DNA of 64,000 bases. It comes from Corinectria fuckeliana. Taxonomy: Eukaryota > Ascomycota > Sordariomycetes > Hypocreales > Nectriaceae. The translations under genes were made by a program, and so were the position numbers. Positions 23,086-34,062 of this stretch are shown here, piece by piece. The stretch lies in NCBI GenBank assembly GCA_019137255.1, contig WPDH01000127.1, positions 26,725 through 90,724 on the forward strand, in the 5' to 3' direction. Within the stretch, counting starts at the first letter, position 1. Each line of letters opens with the position of its first letter. The notes beneath the pieces were generated by a model, which saw nothing but the letters and a program-made list of their open reading frames with translations, did not search any database and was not told the origin of the DNA.

Positions 23086-24264
23086 TTACCAGCCATATTT
23101 GCTCGACGCCTCCTTGCGATTTGTCTTCCCCTTGGCGAAGCTATCCTCCAGCGCGTCCTTCTGGTTTTGCACGTTCTGGACAAGCTGTCGCAGGCTGTGC
23201 TTGCCGCTCTGGATGGCACGCACAGGGTTGTGCATCTGCTGGTCTCCAGCTGCGCGGAGCTCTTCATTGTGCTCATACTCCTTGTCCATGTTGAAGTTGA
23301 TGACGTTCTTGGCCATGTGTTTCCCTTCTCCGCCGCGCCCAAACAGCTCTCGCTTCGCGGCTGCCGAGAGATTGAGGTCCTTAGCTATCGTGTCCAGTGA
23401 CTCGGTCCCTGGGGCGGTTGTTGCGGCAGGGCCGGTCTGCGCGTGGCTGGCATACTGGGCATAGTCGCCATACGCGCTGCTGTCGTACGCGTTTGCGCTC
23501 CCTTGGGTTTCGAACAAGGGCTCGTAAGTCCCGCTCTGGTGGGAAGGGTCCGCGGGCCCTGAGGGCTCTTCTGTATGCACAGAGAACAAGGACGCCTTCC
23601 TTAGAACCGGTGCCGGCGCTGGTTCTGCTTCCTCCCTGTTCGGTGTGCCATTCGCCGTTGTCTGCGCCTTGATCTGGTTTGCTGCCTTGACCATCGCCGC
23701 CTTCTTCTTCTTTTGTGGATTGCGTGCTACTGAGAGGGGCTTGAACATCAACGGCTTGCCGACCAGCTTGACCTCCTCCTCGGGTTTCTGTCCTTCGGGG
23801 ATCGAGGGTTGCGCAGCAGCTTTCGGCGGAGGCAGGCTCATGCCACCCGAGGGCGTCTCGGCGCCGAACTCGGACTCATCTCCAGTACTTCTACTGAATC
23901 CAGGCGCAGCGCTGGTCTTGAAGTTGACGGCCGGCTTGGGCTGGCCCGCGGCGGTGGCAGCAGGCGCAGATTTCGGCTTGTTGGCGTTCTTCGGGGCCGG
24001 TAGAAACGAGTTGAAGCCGGAGAAGAGGCCGGAGCCTCCCGTCCTCGCACGTTTCGCGGGGGGCTCGTCACCGTCTGTCTTGGAGGCGTCGGCGGCGAGT
24101 TGAGGGAGGTTGACGAGGATCCTTCCTGGGTTGGATCGATCGACGACCTTTTGGAAGGGCTTCTTGGAGGAGGAGGAGAACTGGGAGGGTTTCGGGGCGG
24201 TCTTGGCTGGGGCTTCTGCCTCGGAGCCTGAGCTCTCGGAGTCGGAATAGTCGACAAGGCCCAT
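23086..24264 (-). CDS. PRCC-type protein (mitotic checkpoint / splicing associated)
   Basis: Single exon, 392 aa, starting MGLVDYSDSESSGSE, a typical PRCC opening. The middle is Pro/Ala/Lys-rich and disordered (several KPSQFSSSSKKPF-like stretches, an FNSFLPAPKNANK block). The conserved C-terminal domain (about 295-392) contains DTIAKDLNLSAAAKRELFGR, NVINFNMDKEYEHNEELRAA and ends KASSKYGW-like (EASSKYGW), the family hallmark. Human PRCC was described as a MAD2B-interacting protein and is also found in spliceosomal preparations; the fungal role is not well known. Divergent from SIN1 with a 428-bp shared promoter. Family assignment is firm, function only by homology. Confidence 0.85.
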   Translation of the reverse strand: MGLVDYSDSESSGSEAEAPAKTAPKPSQFSSSSKKPFQKVVDRSNPGRILVNLPQLAADASKTDGDEPPAKRARTGGSGLFSGFNSFLPAPKNANKPKSAPAATAAGQPKPAVNFKTSAAPGFSRSTGDESEFGAETPSGGMSLPPPKAAAQPSIPEGQKPEEEVKLVGKPLMFKPLSVARNPQKKKKAAMVKAANQIKAQTTANGTPNREEAEPAPAPVLRKASLFSVHTEEPSGPADPSHQSGTYEPLFETQGSANAYDSSAYGDYAQYASHAQTGPAATTAPGTESLDTIAKDLNLSAAAKRELFGRGGEGKHMAKNVINFNMDKEYEHNEELRAAGDQQMHNPVRAIQSGKHSLRQLVQNVQNQKDALEDSFAKGKTNRKEASSKYGW

Positions 24265-24692
24265 GACGGGCGACGGGTATATGTGACGGTTGAAGGTTGA
24301 CGGATGGATATGGAGATGCAGATTTGGCGGAGATCGGAGGTTGAGCTGCCTGTCTCGACTTGTCTTAAATCTTGAATGTCGAAGATACTATCGCAGATAC
24401 TAAAATATGACGACGACCTTGCGTTGGCCCGTGCGGTGCTGCAGCTACCGAGGCTGAGCCACCCAACAGTCCACTAAGCCAACCCCACGATGGCCTACTA
24501 AAGTTACAGTGGAGGCTACTACTACTACTACGTACCCGCCGTGGACGTACTTATCATGTGCCTTTGAATCCTTCACCAACTCTACTTCGCACTCTCACCA
24601 CCTGCGAATCTAACAATGTAGACACCCGATCCCGCACTGAATACCGATCCTTTTGGCTACGCGACTCCCTTCGCGTCGATTTCGTCGCCGTC
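24265..24692. promoter_or_regulatory. Divergent promoter between the PRCC-type gene and SIN1
   Basis: 428 bp that must serve both genes. It contains a short ACT/CTA trinucleotide run near 24515-24530 and CT-rich sequence before the SIN1 start. No specific operator is recognised. Confidence 0.5.
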
Positions 24693-27331
24693 ATGTCTGT
24701 TATCCAGCTGGAAGAGTGCGTCCTTCCTCCCTCTTCCCCTCCAGTCCCTATGGCTGCCCTCCCTACACGAGCTTCCTGCTCACAGATTCTCCAACAAACA
24801 GACTCGTTTCGTACCAGCTGCGATCCAGCTACCTCAACGAGATCGCCGATGGCGTGGGCGAGCGCCTCCTCACCGTCAACGACAGCTTCCTCAACTCGGC
24901 CCCCTTCAAGGCGGCTGGCTGGCGGCCAAACTCCTCCCACATCAAGCGCACGCATTCACCTCCGATCCCGACCGCCATCGCCTCCGAGTACTTCCAGGCT
25001 CCTCGCCAGGCCGGCCTGACCCTCGAGGATGGAGAGGAGGACGGCGGCATGCTCACCGCGGGGGGCTCCGACACCATGGGACCCGGCATGGCTACCAAAC
25101 GGCGCAGGCGCCGGGAGCAGATGGAGGAGGACGATAGCAGCGATCTGAGCGACGATAGCGACGATGATGCGGACCAACGAGCAGCCCAGCAGATAAAATT
25201 TGCCAAGATGCCCGTGAGGCATCGCGCTGGCTCTTCGCCCCTCCAGAACACGGGGTTCCAGAGCACAGGCTTGAGGCAAGCCGGCACCACGTCCCCCCGG
25301 GCTCCGCGACGTGGCTCTCAGTCAGCCCTCGAGACTGTCAAGGAGCGGCCTCGCCGCGACACTGTCACCAGCAGCGACATATCTTCCGAAAACGAGCTCG
25401 ACATCCCCGCCTACCAGCGACACCGAGAGGCCGCCAGGACAGCTGCCAAGTTCGCCAAGCTCCAGGCCCGGATCCTCGAGGAGCCTACGCCTGGGGTCCA
25501 GCGGGCAGATACAGCTCTGCTCCCGGAGGAGGAGGAAGACTCGGACGGGTCCGACATGTCGGATGACTACGTTGTCGAAAGCATCGACTCGGCGTCAATC
25601 CTCGACGGCGTCGATAACCCTCTCAATCCCTCTCCCAGCCGCCAAGTCACACGCCAAGTAGTTGGAACTCCTCCAAAGAACTTTGTTCGACAATCTACGG
25701 TGCGCAAATCCCGGCCACCAACACTGCCCCTCGTCTTACAGGCTCTACCGCCGCCTCGGCCCATGAGCACAATCAGGCCTCTCAGCATGGCTCCCCCGAC
25801 GAGCCTGTTGTCGGCCGCGCTCAAGGCCCAGCAACACAAGTCCAGCATCCCGTTTCAGAAGTTTGCGCATTACAGCGGGCAAGGAACGCAGGGCTCCATC
25901 GGTGTGCGCATCTACGCACCTTTCTCCAAGACACCAAGCAAGCCGTTCCAAGTGCTCATCCGGCCTCGTGTCAGCGACGGTCAGGGCGCCGAGCGGGTCG
26001 TGTCGGTGGCGGATCTAATCGGACTCAGCTTGTACCGGTATAACGAGGAGAAGATGGAGCCCCTGATTCCACCAGGCAAGCTCAACATCAACTGGTGGAC
26101 TCTGCGAATGGTGGAAGAGGGGGGTGAGGTGGATGACGATTTCCCTCCATTCGAGCGAACCAAGCCTTTGACTTCATTTACTACCGTCAACAACGCCAAC
26201 ATGCGTGGAGGTGGCCGAATGCGGTCCAACTCTACAGCGTATGACGACTTTGCCCTGGCAGCAGCTTCGGAGGAAGAGTTCCTCGAGAACAAGGCATTGA
26301 CACCACAAGACGATGAGGAGGAACAGCCGGTGTCCCAAGAGCCTGTACCGGAGCCAACGCGAATAGACGAAGATGCCACCCCAAAGAACACACCAGGCCC
26401 GTTCAATTCGTTCTTGGCCCAACGGCCGCGTCAGAACCCCATCGTGACGACTACATATCGATCCAACGCGCCGCCTGCAGATATACCGCAGGGCCCGGCA
26501 ACGGCGCCGAATACTTCACGGGGGCAGCAGAAGCTGCTTCGGATTCATATCATGTCGTCCGACGTCGCCCCTGGCCAGATGGTGACGCTGGACGTGACGA
26601 CGGACACCTACCTCGCCGAGGTCCTGGACATGGTATGCCGGAAGAGACAGCTCGATAAGGCGAACCACGTCCTCAAGCTGCCCGGTTCAGGAGCGGTTGT
26701 GATGATCGACCGGCCCGTATCATCCATCGGAAATGTCGGCGATCTGGAGCTGTACCGGCGCCGCTTCGCCACCGACGGACCGCTGACCATTACCGGGTCC
26801 CCGGGCAGCTCGTCGCCCAAGATGCTGCCGCCGACTGACTCGTCGATGCAGAAGCGGAGCAAGAGGTCACACATGCCCATAGTGGGCAGCCACCCGCTGG
26901 CGCGAGAGGCGCTGAAGCAGGAGGAGCTGAGCAACGCCAGCTACAAGAAGTACACGGTCTGGCGCAAGCAGCCGATGCGCATCGTGGGGATGAGCGAGCG
27001 CATCCTGGTCATCGACGGCGAGTACATTCACATCATGCCCGCGTCCGGCGGCAAGGCGCTGAACGACGGGTCGGGCAAGACGACGACGGTGCACTTTAGC
27101 AACGTGGTTGGGTGTAAGGTGCCTCGGAAACATCCCACAAACGTCAAGGTTGGTCCATTCCCCCCAGTGTTGTTGGGTCTTTGTTTTACTAACAAGTTTG
27201 GCTAAACTCAGCTCGTGGTGTACAAGGCGACGGAGAGCAAGCGGTACGACTTTGAGGCTCGGAGCGCGCACGAGGCGGCTGAGATTGTGGAGGAGCTGAA
27301 GAAGGGCATCTCGCCGTACCGGGAGGTTTGA
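24693..27331 (+). CDS. sin1: TORC2 subunit Sin1/Avo1
   Basis: Exons 24693-24715 (only 23 nt), 24802-27148, 27212-27331; 829 aa. The tiny first exon plus exon 2 gives MSVIQLEELVSYQLRSSYLN, the conserved Sin1 N terminus, and DGVGERLLTVN follows, which fixes the start. Disordered acidic and Ser-rich stretches precede the CRIM domain (about 356-455; YSGQGTQGSIGVRIYAP, LNINWWTLRMVEEGGEVDDD). A Ras-binding-like region is at about 583-662 and a C-terminal PH domain at about 725-829 (YTVWRKQPMRIVGMSERILV). Sin1 bridges Tor2 to AGC kinases such as Ypk1/Gad8 and binds phosphoinositides at the plasma membrane. The last intron (GTTGGT...CTAAAC...CAG) splits the PH domain; frame and homology support it. 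Confidence 0.9.
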
Positions 27332-27688
27332 AGTGGCGATGTGAATCATGCCACGCTTTGACGCGGTACCCAGGTCAAGGATGCTACGCCGGCGAGAGCT
27401 TCGGGGTAGACTAGCTGGAAGTGAAGGGAGGCGGCCATCTGGGCGAGGGAAATGTTCCAGGTTAAGGCACGAACATATGCTGCACCAAGAGGGGAATACC
27501 TAGTCTAGGACATTTGCCGCAACGCAGACTATGGCTAACAAGCAAAGAGATTCATACCGTTGCTCACGAACATGCCGTCGCTGCCATCGTTTGTCCTACA
27601 AGCTAACAAGCTGACTAGACAGGAGCAGGAGCATCGTTTTATCTCTACGCAGTTTCCAGAAGGTGTGACACTGCCAGCCACGCATGCT
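27332..27688. other. Convergent 3' intergenic region
   Basis: 357 bp between the SIN1 stop and the stop of the minus-strand kinase-like gene. No gene, repeat or RNA seen. Confidence 0.5.
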
Positions 27689-28810
27689 CTATTCCTTGCC
27701 CTCGAGAAGATCGAGAGTCTTGTGATCCATAATGGCCGTCGAGTACCTCTCCGTGATGGCAAACACAACGTCCTCGGGCTGCATCTCCAACGGCGTCATG
27801 GCCCACAGGAACCCGTGCAGCGTGTGCCGTCGGTAGTCGTCCCAGATGTCGTCTCTGGTCAGCCTCGGGCCGCCCTCGGCATGGAGCGCCTCCAGGTATC
27901 CCTCAACGAGCGACATCTCGTGTTGACGCCGGTCCTCGATGGTCAAGGCGCCAGTCAGGAAGTACACCAGGTCGTGGACTGCCGAGCCGTACTGGAGACA
28001 TTGCCAGTCGATGAACCCGGGCGCGCCCTCGTTGGTGACCAGCGTGTTCCCTACGTGGTTGTCGCCGTGGATGATGGAATGGAAGCGTTGGTCATGGTCG
28101 CTGTGCCTCCATAGCGCTTCGTACGCACGCAGCATCCTCTCGCGGTCGAGCATCGCCTCGGCGACCGGCGGCCGGCACTCCTCGGCGAAGCGCGCCGCCC
28201 ACGGCTCCGGCCGCAGCAGCGCCAGGACCATGGTCCGCATCGGGTTGGCCAGCTTCTCGCCGCCCTTGCCGAAGAGCCACGGGTAGTCGGCCTCGTCGCT
28301 GTTCCACGTCTTGCCGTGCAGACTCGCCAGCTGCGCGAGGCCCGCGGCGACGCGCCGGGCCGTCCACGGCCGCAGCGGGTTGCCGAAGGAGCACTCGGCC
28401 GCGACGTCGGACATGACGAACAGGCCCTGGCCGTTGACGGCGTCGGTGCCGCAGAACCACGTCCGGGGCAGCAGCATGCCGGTGCGCGGCGCGACGTGGT
28501 AGTAGAACTCGGCCTCGCGCCGGTACGTGGCCCACATCTCCGGGAACATGTCCCGGACCGCGGGGGAGAAGCCGCCCTTGACGCACAGCCGCGCCGGCAG
28601 GTCGGGCGGCGCGCCGTCGGCAAAGGCCAGCTCGACGAAGACCTTGCTCGACGTGCCGTGCAGGACCGAGGCGAGCTTGACGCCCTTGACGGCGACGCCG
28701 AGGGCCTCCGACAGCCACTCGGCGGAGATTTCCTCGGGCGTCAGCGGCAGCGCCTTGTCGGAGTCGAAGGAGCCGCGGGGGGGCTTTGCGCCCTTGACCA
28801 GTGACGACAT
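27689..28810 (-). CDS. APH/EcKL-like phosphotransferase
   Basis: Single exon, 373 aa. The protein-kinase-like aminoglycoside-phosphotransferase fold is indicated by the Brenner motif SIIHGDNHVGNTLV (His248, Asp250, Asn255), the metal-binding FIDWQ (Asp268) and a likely ATP lysine in LCVKGG (Lys78). A C-terminal helical region (VHDLVYFLTGALT onward) is typical. Such enzymes phosphorylate small molecules; in fungi the substrate is usually unknown, and resistance to aminoglycosides is not implied. All catalytic residues are present. The middle of the gene (about 28090-28760) is strikingly GC-rich, so long shadow frames exist in the other reading frames. It stands alone, with no biosynthetic neighbours. 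Confidence 0.85.
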   Translation of the reverse strand: MSSLVKGAKPPRGSFDSDKALPLTPEEISAEWLSEALGVAVKGVKLASVLHGTSSKVFVELAFADGAPPDLPARLCVKGGFSPAVRDMFPEMWATYRREAEFYYHVAPRTGMLLPRTWFCGTDAVNGQGLFVMSDVAAECSFGNPLRPWTARRVAAGLAQLASLHGKTWNSDEADYPWLFGKGGEKLANPMRTMVLALLRPEPWAARFAEECRPPVAEAMLDRERMLRAYEALWRHSDHDQRFHSIIHGDNHVGNTLVTNEGAPGFIDWQCLQYGSAVHDLVYFLTGALTIEDRRQHEMSLVEGYLEALHAEGGPRLTRDDIWDDYRRHTLHGFLWAMTPLEMQPEDVVFAITERYSTAIMDHKTLDLLEGKE

Positions 28811-30259
28811 GATGATTCGGCGGCGAGTAGCGAGTAGAGAGCCGGGTTACCTATGCCTCCTTGTGGGGGCTCTCGAGTGTGGCCGGCGGAAGAGCACAAT
28901 ACGTCGTGACATGGCGCAGTCGAGCTTTACATAGCTCTATGCCACCCCGATATCTATACGCGTACTCCGTAGACAGTCGAGAAATTGCCTCACAAATCAG
29001 ACTCAAGACTGTCATTTGTTTGACCGCTAGTGGCGCGCTTCTGACCCCGGTCGAGTTGTCTTGGACCCCTCAAAGGCCGATGCAACCCTAGCCAAGACAA
29101 GGTCCGTGACATAGTAGAGAACTGCTTTCCGGCCTGTTGGTGATCGGGGGACATGTTTACTTCGTCGTGGATATCCCAGCTAATCGTATAGCGTCCTACC
29201 AGTTGGGGAAATTCAACAGTGCGAGATATATCTACTAATATTACAGCGAGACACGGAAGCGGTATATGCTCGACCTGGCAAAGCATCCTCGGCCTGCTTG
29301 TTGGCTCGAGGGCAATTTAGTCAAGGTTGCATAGAAGCCCGGACTAGCCTCGAACCAAAACCGCATAGGCAAGGATCCACGATAGTTAAACCAGAGGTCT
29401 AATAAGGTGTTGCTAAGCGGTGGCGTTGTTCTTCACGTTTGCCAATGGTGACGAGTGATGAAACGGCACAGGAATGAAGGCAACTCGGTTCATGCCCTCT
29501 TTATCTAGATAGTCCAGTAGCTAGCTAGCTTGCTTAAAGGTGGCATGAGTTTCCAAGGAGGATTTCAGTGTGCGAGATGGTGAATGTGTGGTCCAGCCTC
29601 ACTCAACTGCTATTAATGTTGAATTTACGTAGCAAGGGGCGTTGTTTAACAAGGCCAACTATCAATCAACTTTGTCAAACTTTCTAGATCCTTGTCAGAC
29701 TTTCTAGATCCTTGCCAGACCTTCTGGATCCTCGTCGAGGTCTATTGTAATAGGCAGTCGAGGGTCTGTTGGACCTAACCATTTCCCGATTGTGCTTCTT
29801 ATGCTTCTTATCAGGCGCATGTGTCCATCTGCTTCTGCTTCTAGCCAGAAACATGACTTTGTGTCATTCCTTGGGTTTACATGTAAGATTTTAGATTCGT
29901 AGCCGGGGGAAAGCCAAATGGGCAGCCACCACCAAATCGAGACAAAAGGCTTGGATGGCTTCGAGCTAGCTTCTCCTTCACGACTCAGGATTATACGTAG
30001 TACACCCAGCCCACCTGAAAACAATGGCCTCGACGCCTTGCTCTTGGCTTTCCTTGGCTTCCTGTCTCCGCGTCGGTTAGCAGAGGGCAACTGACTGTCA
30101 AGCATCACGACGGCATCAACTGAATCCAACAAGGCGGAAACTGAGCCGCCGCGTCACGGCTTTTCTAAGCCAGTTGTTTCCCCGGGTTTCCTTCGTCCCT
30201 TGTTCGACTACTGCTTCTTCCCAGGATTCACAATAATAAAAGGGCAAGGATCAGGCACC
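28811..30259. other. Divergent intergenic region with a 20-bp tandem repeat
   Basis: 1.45 kb between the kinase-like gene and the rhodopsin-domain gene. Mostly featureless. A threefold 20-bp repeat lies at 29681-29740. A minus-strand frame of 142 codons (29704-30132) has no family resemblance and starts in the repeat, so I do not call it a gene. Confidence 0.5.
29681..29740. repeat. Three tandem copies of a 20-bp unit
   Basis: tttctagatccttgtcagac (29681-29700), a copy with one change (29701-29720) and a more diverged third copy (29721-29740). Three adjacent units without spacers, so a minisatellite and not CRISPR. Confidence 0.9.
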
Positions 30260-31557
30260 ATGGGCGATGCGGGGGACGGGGAAAACATCTACAACACGCC
30301 GCTCGCTCCGCCTCCAGACGGCGTGACGTCGGATTTCGACGCCGGATGGACCAGTGTGCAGACATCGACGATAGTTGCGTGGGGCATCATGTTCACGTTG
30401 GCGACCACGTCGCTGGTGTGTCGGTACGTGACCAGCGCCGTCATCGTGATGAAGCTGGAAGCCGATGTTGGTGGGTAACGCTTCCGTTTCGGATGCCTTC
30501 CCTCGGCTGACGAGACTCGTCAGTCCTGACGACGCTGGCCTGGGCCACGTCGTTGTGCTATTCCATCGCGATACGCTTTTGCATGAAGTATGGATGGGGT
30601 CGGCATCCTTGGGATATCAGCATTGCTGATTCGATGCAACTATCAAAGGTCGGTCAGTCAGTCGGTCAGTCAGTAGTCAGTGCCTGCTGGAACAAGCTAG
30701 CCATCCATCGTCTTTCGCTAACAAGCCCTCTCTCCCCCAGACTCTATCCATCAGCTTTCCGACTTACATCGTGTGCACGGCACTCACCAAGCTGGCCATC
30801 CTCACGGTTCTCTACCGCATCGACCCGAGCATCTGGTTCCGCGTCTCGACGTGTTCCATCGGGTTCGCCATCGTGACGTACACGTCGGTGTTCATCAGCC
30901 TGATCATCGGCCCTTGCAACCCGACGCGGGACCTGAACAGGGTCTGCAACAGCAAAGGCGCCGTTGCCCACGCGGCCCTCAACATCTCGACGGACCTGGC
31001 CATCATCGTGCTGCCGCTTCCTACTCTCTGGAGACTGCAGATGCCGCTGCGGCGGAAGATGTTGACGGGCGGGATACTGACGCTCGGATCTGCGTATGTA
31101 TACATGTGTCTTCCCCCTTGAGACAACGGCTTGCCCTTGGCTAACGTCTCGTGGAAAAAGAGTATTGATTGCGTCCATCGCGCGCGGCCCTTACGTCGCC
31201 ACTCTCCTGAACAGGCAGGAGTTCTCCGACAATCTAGCTCGGTCGGGTGTGTGGTCGATGGCGGAGCTGAACTTGGGAATCGTCTGCAGCAATCTGATGC
31301 GAATGAAGCCGTTCATCGAGCGGTACACGCCAGGTCTGATCAGCAAGCTCGGGCTGTCGTCGAGCAGAATCCCTGGTTCCCAGGGGGAGGTCGTAATGGC
31401 GACCGCGTCCAGAGCGTGCGACAGGCCGTTTCACAGTTCCCAGGCTCTCAGCGTTACGGGGGGGAAGGCCGAGGAGACTCATCACGAGAGTTTCCAGTTG
31501 GAGGATTATGCGATGGATGCACTGGATAGTAGGAGCACCGAAAGTATCCTGAGGTAG
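30260..31557 (+). CDS. Rhodopsin-domain integral membrane protein (fungal, Pth11-like superfamily)
   Basis: Four exons: 30260-30470, 30524-30648, 30741-31093, 31161-31557; 361 aa. Hydrophobic segments in the order expected for seven helices are visible: TIVAWGIMFTLATTSLVC, TTLAWATSLCYSIAI, TYIVCTALTKLAILTVLY, CSIGFAIVTYTSVFISLII, LNISTDLAIIVLPLPTLW, ILTLGSAVLIASIARG and a weaker MAELNLGIVCSNL. The NxxxD-like and PLPTLW words and the Cys pair around helix 4 (GPCNP, RVCNSKG) are hallmarks of this large fungal family of unknown ligands. The C-terminal 100 residues are cytosolic-like and Ser-rich. Intron 2 (30649-30740) contains a GGTCAGTCAGTC repeat. Membrane location is clear; a receptor role is inference. 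Confidence 0.85.
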
Positions 31558-34062
31558 GTTACAGCCTCTCTTCTAATTAGTTAGAAGACGGGTTAGCTTA
31601 CATCTTTCGAGTCGCTCAGAGAAAAAGTGTAGTTGTGAGTGTGTGAGGAGGAGGGCGTGCTCGCTTTCTGCTAATGCCCAATCAAGTTGTGGCCAGCATG
31701 GGAGTCCACGTGATGATGCCGTTTCTGGTCGCAAATCCATCATCCCCGCAAGTATGACGCGCAAAGTACGAATCCGTCGATGCCTTCTCTCAGCTCTGCT
31801 ACATACCGGATTCACTCCAAACTTTACTCCGCTTCGAAGGTGCATATGGTGTCTTTGCTTGGTTTATTCTTCGCTGGGAGCAGTGTCATGGTGACGCGCA
31901 TCGTGTTCCAGACAGGAAGGGGAAGAACCAATTGCCAGGGCGGGGAGGGTGGTGGGTGGTTTTCTTCTTCTTTTTCTTTCCCCTTCATACCTCAAATCGG
32001 TCCATTCCAGGATGAAGTTGTTTCAGAGTCCAATAGAGAGGAAATTCAGAATTCTCGTCAGTATTCTCCCTCTAGGGCGTCAGGCATTTATTTTGGGTTT
32101 CCAGAGGGACGACCTGTGCAGCTGAGTCTTGACAAACCTGCCAGCTGGGTTCGGCCCGATGTAATCAACCCCTCTTGCTCTCTTCCACCTTTTTCTTCTT
32201 TTTTCTTTCTTTCATTTATGGTTAGTTTCGTGTGCGTTTGTTGCTTGACTTGATTAGTCCACCACCCCGTAAGTTACCTGATAGTTGGGGGGAACAGGGG
32301 GAGTTGGCAACTGTCGACTGGCACAGCAGAAAGAAGCCATGCGGTGAATGAATGAATAAACGAATAACCGAATAACCGAATAGATGGATGATGCACCTCA
32401 GCTCGCGAGCACATCTTCCCACATTCAGCTCTGGCCCCTTGCAACGCCGTTTGTTCCGTTTGTTCCAGCCAAGAAACGAACATTTCCAAGGCACGCAGCG
32501 CGGGGCATCTTTAGTCCCGCCCACACCCCCCTTCGGATCGCCGATTCACTGTTTGGGGTAATATGGAGAGAGCTAGGTAGACTATATACATAAGTTCTCA
32601 ATCTACAACCACTCCCACCTCAGACGCACACAAAGAGAGAGAACTCCACTGTGACGCGAAGACCCGGCGGCCAGTCCGCGAAGAGACGAAAACGCCACTT
32701 CGCAGCCGGAATTGATCATGGAATGAGCCGTAGATAGTTCTTTGTGAATCGTGGCTCAGCTGCCTCTCCCTCTCCCTCTCACTCTGCCCCAGGTGGCTCC
32801 GTCTTAGCGTCGGTTGCGAAAGTGGCGTCGCTTGCACGGAAGTGATAGCTCCACCTCCCTCCTCAACACACAACAATGTTTCTCTTCTGCCGTATTCCTG
32901 TTTTCGAACCGAGCCGCCCTTCGTACAGTACAGCAAGGCAAGGTCCCTGCCATTCTATTAGCTCGAGCTATACTTGTTACGTACAAAGTAACAGCCTTGT
33001 TGATGGGGCACAGGTACGTACTCAGGTTTGGATATCACGACACCGTCTTGTACAACACCATAGAAAGCGGTTTTCACGGCTTCGCTCCCTGATCACTGTA
33101 CATAGGAACTCGGAGTCGCCACTGGTTTCAGCTCGGACCTTGAACGATTGCCAAGGCCAAGCCCGTCCGGATGCAGCGAACGCAGGTACGAACAACAAAA
33201 CAATCTCATCATCCCCAACCTCGTTTCGCCATCCAACCACCCTGGCCACTGTCTCGGGCTATGATGTGGCTTCCCGCCCACCGCCTTCTGTCTACTGCAT
33301 GTACTACTCAGTTGCTGCTAAGGGCAAAGCAAGGAAGCTTGAACAACCACAGACACGCGGGTCTTTGCGCGGGCTAGCTGACTGAAGCTTCCCAAGCCTT
33401 GCCAAAGGGGCACCCTAGCAGAGGAGCCGCCCGTCCGCGGACTGTTTGCTCCTGCAGAGGACCATAAGACAAACACAACCCGAAACCCCTACGCTGCCTG
33501 GGTAACCCGCCCTTTGCCTCCCGAGGAAACGAAGGACCTTGCCGATGGCGCTGGGCCAAGAAAGCCAAGCCGCAAGGTTACTGCGTACCTACATAGAACT
33601 AAGGTACTATGTGTGGGGAGGTTTTCCAAGCTTCCATCTATTGCGGAGTGCTCCGCAACCAAGAAAACGCATTGGATGGTGATCGGGTCTCGGCACTCCA
33701 GCTGCAAGACGGGCTCCACCAGCTGATGTCAATTCACCTAGTGTTTGCGAAAAAGCAGGATGCTTGAGATCGATGACCCGGCCAAGCCTGTTAAGGCAAG
33801 GGGAAACCGGGAGCGGCGACGGGGGAGGGGGGGGGCGTGCGGATAGGTCTTGTGGGAGCTGTGCGTGTGAGACGGCAGACTCACAAGAGGCTCTGAGCTG
33901 GACATAAAACCTCACGGCTTCCGCTCCCTTCTGTCTTGGCCAACCCATCCCTTTTTGTCATCTTCACGCAGCCTATTCCCAGACTCCTAGACTCAACATT
34001 CGCTTATACACATAAACGCACGCACTCTCAAGACTCTTTAATAGTCAACCAACACCGCCAAT
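31558..34062. other. 2.5-kb intergenic region, no gene seen
   Basis: Short frames on both strands lack family resemblance. Minor features: an AATGAATAAACG-type short repeat at about 32346-32382, a G run near 33820-33836, and a possible TATA-like CATAAAA at about 33903, some 160 bp upstream of the GPI-protein gene. The last 130 bp are CT-rich, as in highly expressed fungal genes. Confidence 0.5.

Noticed and set aside
27689..28810. Reading the APH-like gene as an antibiotic-resistance gene
   Set aside because: The fold is shared by many fungal small-molecule kinases; catalytic motifs alone do not show aminoglycoside specificity.
29681..29740. Possible CRISPR-like repeat
   Set aside because: Units are directly adjacent without spacers and the DNA is eukaryotic; a minisatellite.
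29704..30132. 142-codon open frame on -
   Set aside because: Ends in the 20-bp tandem repeat, has no family resemblance and no supporting splice or promoter signals.
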